Below are positions 15,274 through 18,936 of a stretch of DNA of 18,936 nt, in pieces. This DNA is from Fidelibacterota bacterium (GTDB lineage Bacteria; Marinisomatota; Marinisomatia; Marinisomatales; TCS55). The position numbers and the translations under genes were made by a program. The notes under the pieces were generated by a model that saw only the letters and a list, made by a program, of their open reading frames with translations, was not told the DNA's origin and searched no databases. Within the stretch, counting starts at the first letter, position 1. Every line of letters begins with the position of its first letter. The stretch lies in the NCBI GenBank assembly GCA_004124535.1, contig SCKQ01000045.1, positions 1 to 18,936 of the forward strand, given 5' to 3'.

Positions 15274-16443
15274 TTATAGAGGTAATGAAATTTGAATCGA
15301 AGTTCCCCTACCCTCTGCAGAATCAATTATTTCTATCTTTCCAGAGTGAAGTTCTTCAATGATCCGCTTGACTAGAGATAATCCCATACCCCATCCTTGA
15401 GATTTACTACTGAAGCCAGGACGAAAAATGTTTTTGTGATCTTTCCTGGGGATACCTTTTCCATTATCAATTATACTGATAAGAATATTCCCACTATTAC
15501 TGCTGCTTTTTAGATCAATCATTCCCTGATCGTGATCAATGGCGTCAATGGCATTCTTGATCATGTTTTCAAGTGCCCATGAGATCAAAATACTGTTTCC
15601 ATTTATCTCTAGTGATTTTTCAACATTATTATTTATTTGAATATTTTTACCAATTGAAGGCAGACGATGGTCAAGATATGTTATAACATTTTCGATGACT
15701 TTTGATAAATCAAAGGATTCCATCTTTGCCTCAGAACCCATTTTGCTGAAGCGATCGACAATTTGTTCCAACCGTTTGAGATCTGTAGACATTTCATCTA
15801 ATATTACATTAATCTTTTTAGGATCGTTTTTTAAAATGTCGATCCAACCCATGAGTGCTGAAACAGGCGTCCCCAATTGATGAGCGGTTTCCCTAGCCAT
15901 GCCCACCCAGATATGTCTTTTTTCACTGTTTCTGATTAAAGTGAAGCCTGCAAACCCCAAAATGATAAAAATGGCTACAGCTCCTATTTCAAGGTATGGC
16001 AGCCATTGCAAGCGGTTGATGAGGATAGAGTCGCCATAATACAAGAAACCTATATTTAAAACTTTTTCAGTATTATTATCGACAAACTCCAGAGGGATTG
16101 GCCTATTCTGTTCCGCCATAGTTTGTTGATGTTTTAATAATTGATCTTGATTTAAACCTTCAGGTAGGTTTTTTGAATAGATAGGTATATGGTTAGGGTC
16201 AGAATAAATAACAGGGAACTGTACTTTCTTGATAATTTCATCAAAAACAAAACTCAAATTGGCATCTGACACATCTCTGACTGTGGCAGCTATTATTTCC
16301 GCATATAACTGAACGATCTCCAAGTTATCATCCCGCAGTTTATTCACAATAGATTGTGAATACATCAGCAGCGATGCAATCAAAACAACGCCCATCAGGA
16401 ACAAGCCCCCTTTGATGTTTACGGAATGTTTATAAATCTTCAT
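15274..16443 (-). CDS. Membrane sensor histidine kinase (orphan)
   Basis: The protein has 389 residues. Two membrane helices at about 12-30 and 150-170 bracket a roughly 120-residue extracytoplasmic sensor region that I cannot assign to a family. The kinase core follows directly, without a recognisable HAMP or PAS domain. The H-box is A183-R-E-T-A-H188-Q-L-G-T-P192, with H188 as the expected phospho-acceptor. The N-box is N293-M-I-K-N297-A-I-D, G1 is D326-N-G-K-G-I, and G2 is G350-W-G-M-G-L-S. ATP-site motifs are intact, so it should be active. No response regulator is encoded nearby. Its ATG overlaps the yfhO stop (ATGA), so the two proteins are probably made together. The signal and partner regulator are unknown. 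Confidence 0.93.
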   Translation of the reverse strand: MKIYKHSVNIKGGLFLMGVVLIASLLMYSQSIVNKLRDDNLEIVQLYAEIIAATVRDVSDANLSFVFDEIIKKVQFPVIYSDPNHIPIYSKNLPEGLNQDQLLKHQQTMAEQNRPIPLEFVDNNTEKVLNIGFLYYGDSILINRLQWLPYLEIGAVAIFIILGFAGFTLIRNSEKRHIWVGMARETAHQLGTPVSALMGWIDILKNDPKKINVILDEMSTDLKRLEQIVDRFSKMGSEAKMESFDLSKVIENVITYLDHRLPSIGKNIQINNNVEKSLEINGNSILISWALENMIKNAIDAIDHDQGMIDLKSSSNSGNILISIIDNGKGIPRKDHKNIFRPGFSSKSQGWGMGLSLVKRIIEELHSGKIEIIDSAEGRGTSIQISLPL

Positions 16444-18803
16444 GATTTTTTACTTTTGCTATAAACACCTGCGCCAATGAGCCCTAAAGCGATCACCAAA
16501 GAAATTCCGGAAATCAATTTCCCTTTATTGAACGATGAGCGATCATAAATGAACTCAACAGTATGCTCACCCGGAGGTATTACAACACCTCTTATAAGTT
16601 TATTTGTTTCAATTGTTTCTGCAGTTAATCCATCAATTGTGCATTTCCAGCGTACCGGATAATAAACTTCACTCACGACAAGAAATCCCGAATCTTCACA
16701 GTCAACATCAATTTTTAGATAATGGAGTGATCTTTCAATATTTTTGACAGTCCCTTTAGTATAATCTCCGGTTGCTTCATTATCATCCGTTTTTATATAT
16801 GCAACGTCTTCAGGAGTAAAATTCTCTTCATTGATCATCGGCCATAGTTGATCGTCTGTTTTTGCTTCTACTTTTCCAATAAACCACGCTCTTGGTAGAG
16901 AATCTTTTAATTTATAAACTATCGTTGGCATTACACCTCTACCCGTACGCATCTTGCCATCAAACACCTTATCTACTATAGGAAAAGGGACTTCCTGTAG
17001 ACTAATGAGATATTGAACATTCATCATTTTCATCAGAGCAAAAGAACTGATATTTTTTGTTCGCTGTATAAAATCATTTGTCAACTTTAGTTTTGCCGGA
17101 TGGTAGCCACCCACTGATTCCAATCCAAAAGCTCGAAAACGTGATTCACCAAATAAATTCCCGACTGGATAGATTCTAAAATCACCTTTTTGTTGTTTTA
17201 GATAATTAATAACAGGATCCGGTTCAAAGTAACGATCGATTGTTTTTGTTTCCATGGTAGCAGCCGAACGGCCGGAAGATTTTGTAGGATGAATAATCCG
17301 CTGACCTACATTAGTAATATCCAAAATAGCTATCAAAACAAGCACTACCATGAATATGTTTTTTGATATATTACGTTGAATCCACATCCATATTGTTCCC
17401 AGTCCAAGAGCTACCCATACGATAATCATCCAAGCGTCTTTCGTCCAAATATCCAGTCTCAAGTTATTGATCGCTCGAACAGCATTTGGATCGCGAGTAC
17501 GTGGTTGAGTAAAACTGCTTTGGAGTGACGATTCAATTGCACCTGAACCAAGAACAAGGACCAATAACCACACACCAAAAAATCCCGCAGTTATCCAAAA
17601 CCATTGGGGTACAGTTTTTTCTTTCAAATCGGACAACGCATCCAAACCAAATGCAGCTAAAACTGCTGTATTGAACTGAACCAGGATCAGGATCATGGCC
17701 GGGACGCGGAATTTGTTAAAATATGGAAATACATCGTAAAAGAAATCATAAATGAGACTGAAATGTTTCCCAAATGAAATCAGCAATGCCAGAATAGCAG
17801 TTCCTGCGAGAAACCATGATAAGAATTCTTTTCGATGTGCTGCAAAACCATAAAGAGCCAGTAAAAGGATAATAATACCCAAATAATTGGGATAATCTGT
17901 AAAGGGCATAAATCCCCAATACGTCTGGCCACCAAATCCAAAAGCAGAGGGTAGAAAAAATGTTAACATTTCTTTTGGATGAAATGACCAGCTTGTTGCA
18001 TAATTATAATCGGCACCACCCCCAATACCTCCGCCACGGACAGAAAATGGTGTGTATTCGATGGATGGCAGATAAATGAGCAATGCAATCCCTATACCTA
18101 ATAATGCGGCCATTAAAAAGCTTCCGAGGCCAATTAGTTTAGAATTTTTCTCTTCTGTATTGCGAAAATTCCAAAGAAATGTAAAAAGCACATAAGCTCC
18201 GACGAGCATCCATGTGTAATAAGCGATCTGTGCATGGGCTCTCTGGAGTTGAAAACCCATCAAGATGGCCAAAACGCCCATATTGCATAATGTTGGTTTC
18301 TCGATGATCTTTACGGTCATCCACATGATCCACGGCAGATAGGCTGCTGTCATCATTTGACTGCCATGGCCAAAAACAATCATGGTTAGCATATAGGGAG
18401 TCAACATAAAAGCTGTACCGCCTAAAAACGCTGAAAATCGGGAAAGTTTTAAAGAGCGCAAGAACACAAAGCCACCTAATCCTGAGAATAATAGGTGGAC
18501 CAATTGAGCGAATAAACCTTTGATGAATAATAAGTTTAATAATATTGCCGGAAAGTATAACTGACTTATAAATGTAAAAGCTTCAGCTGTTGGCATTCCT
18601 GAAAAGATCCAAGGCTGCCACAGTGGAAATTCACCTGTTTTAGCATAAACATTATTAAGAGCTATCCCTGCAGACTTGGGGTTTAATGTATCGGGTGATC
18701 CAAATACCTGTCCCTGGAAAATGACATGATAGAAAAGGATACAAATCAAGCCCAGCATTAACGTAACAGCAATGATTGCAGGATGTTTCCAGTCTATTTT
18801 CAC
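16440..18803 (-). CDS. YfhO family polytopic membrane protein
   Basis: The protein has 787 residues with about a dozen hydrophobic helices over residues 1-510, then a soluble domain of about 230 residues and a last helix near the C-terminus (about 762-782). The first loop carries G-S-P-D-T-L-N-P and F-P-L-W-Q-P-W-I-F-S-G-M-P, hallmarks of YfhO proteins. In Gram-positives YfhO-type proteins help attach sugars to teichoic acids; the overall plan is that of GT-C glycosyltransferases using lipid-linked sugars. A role in glycosylating a surface polymer is thus plausible, but the substrate is unknown here. I take the GTG at 18803, which overlaps the upstream TGA in a GTGA junction, as the start. 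The kinase gene overlaps its end. Confidence 0.9.
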   Translation of the reverse strand: MKIDWKHPAIIAVTLMLGLICILFYHVIFQGQVFGSPDTLNPKSAGIALNNVYAKTGEFPLWQPWIFSGMPTAEAFTFISQLYFPAILLNLLFIKGLFAQLVHLLFSGLGGFVFLRSLKLSRFSAFLGGTAFMLTPYMLTMIVFGHGSQMMTAAYLPWIMWMTVKIIEKPTLCNMGVLAILMGFQLQRAHAQIAYYTWMLVGAYVLFTFLWNFRNTEEKNSKLIGLGSFLMAALLGIGIALLIYLPSIEYTPFSVRGGGIGGGADYNYATSWSFHPKEMLTFFLPSAFGFGGQTYWGFMPFTDYPNYLGIIILLLALYGFAAHRKEFLSWFLAGTAILALLISFGKHFSLIYDFFYDVFPYFNKFRVPAMILILVQFNTAVLAAFGLDALSDLKEKTVPQWFWITAGFFGVWLLVLVLGSGAIESSLQSSFTQPRTRDPNAVRAINNLRLDIWTKDAWMIIVWVALGLGTIWMWIQRNISKNIFMVVLVLIAILDITNVGQRIIHPTKSSGRSAATMETKTIDRYFEPDPVINYLKQQKGDFRIYPVGNLFGESRFRAFGLESVGGYHPAKLKLTNDFIQRTKNISSFALMKMMNVQYLISLQEVPFPIVDKVFDGKMRTGRGVMPTIVYKLKDSLPRAWFIGKVEAKTDDQLWPMINEENFTPEDVAYIKTDDNEATGDYTKGTVKNIERSLHYLKIDVDCEDSGFLVVSEVYYPVRWKCTIDGLTAETIETNKLIRGVVIPPGEHTVEFIYDRSSFNKGKLISGISLVIALGLIGAGVYSKSKKS

Positions 18804-18936
18804 GATTTTTTCCTATTGGTTATCATAACGATTCCTGACCATATATTTCTATCATCAGCATCAAATCTCAGCAACCATAACATTGTAAAAAAGGATAATA
18901 ATCCAACAAGTGTAATGATGATCAATGAAGTAATTG
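18800..18936 (-). CDS. C-terminal end of a membrane protein, possibly a flippase (partial)
   Basis: The frame is open from the window edge to a TGA at 18802-18800 and encodes the last 44 residues of a gene. It has one hydrophobic helix (SLIIITLVGLLSFFTMLWLL) followed by the polar tail RFDADDRNIWSGI ... TNRKKS. A final helix followed by an R-F-D-x-x-D-like segment is reminiscent of the ends of oligosaccharide flippases (Wzx/MVIN type), which would suit a neighbour of yfhO, but this is only a guess from a short piece. The stop overlaps the yfhO GTG by three bases, so the genes are coupled. Confidence 0.7.
   Translation of the reverse strand, partial: ITSLIIITLVGLLSFFTMLWLLRFDADDRNIWSGIVMITNRKKS

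Overview
The window looks like a chromosomal segment of a Gram-negative bacterium, most likely from the FCB superphylum and possibly Marinimicrobia (SAR406). That reading rests on family content: a BatA-type von Willebrand A protein, a YfhO-family membrane protein, a histidine kinase with an H-Q-L-G-T-P H-box, a stand-alone PASTA protein, a lipoprotein signal and YajC. No rRNA or other phylogenetic marker is present, so this is inference. I see no tRNA, CRISPR array or transposase. The left 3 kb is richer in G+C (27-37 GC per 60 bases in hand-counted samples) than the right half (23 of 60 at 12601-12660).

Left part (1-7092). The 3' end of an uncertain plus-strand ORF meets a minus-strand sodium:solute symporter. 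A REP-like inverted repeat separates that gene from a minus-strand DUF885 putative metalloprotease. Divergent from it is a plus-strand DUF255 (thioredoxin-like plus six-hairpin) lipoprotein. A 61-codon unknown ORF overlaps its end, followed by a tiny ORF resembling the N-terminus of the next gene, and then a glutamate/aspartate-type DAACS transporter.

Junction (7093-7355). This 260-base gap is not empty. It holds a 62-codon minus-strand reading frame with no good start, probably the tail of a lost gene. It ends with a strong rightward intrinsic terminator touching the hflX stop codon.

Right part (7354-18936). Eleven minus-strand genes are packed with overlaps or near-zero gaps. In transcription order they are: a partial membrane protein, yfhO-like, sensor kinase, yajC, def, fmt, rsmB, PASTA protein, SEC59/DGK-like kinase, BatA-like protein and hflX. 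The core def-fmt-rsmB-PASTA order recalls the Firmicutes def-fmt-rsmB-prpC-prkC cluster, but the PASTA protein has no kinase domain. The larger themes are initiator-Met formylation and deformylation, rRNA methylation, ribosome-associated GTPase function, protein export and envelope maintenance.

Most genes are recognisable housekeeping or transport families. I did not find a convincing new multi-gene system. The points most worth checking are the orphan fragment and possible small RNA at the junction, the upstream ORF before the transporter, the kinase-less PASTA locus, and the orphan sensor kinase.
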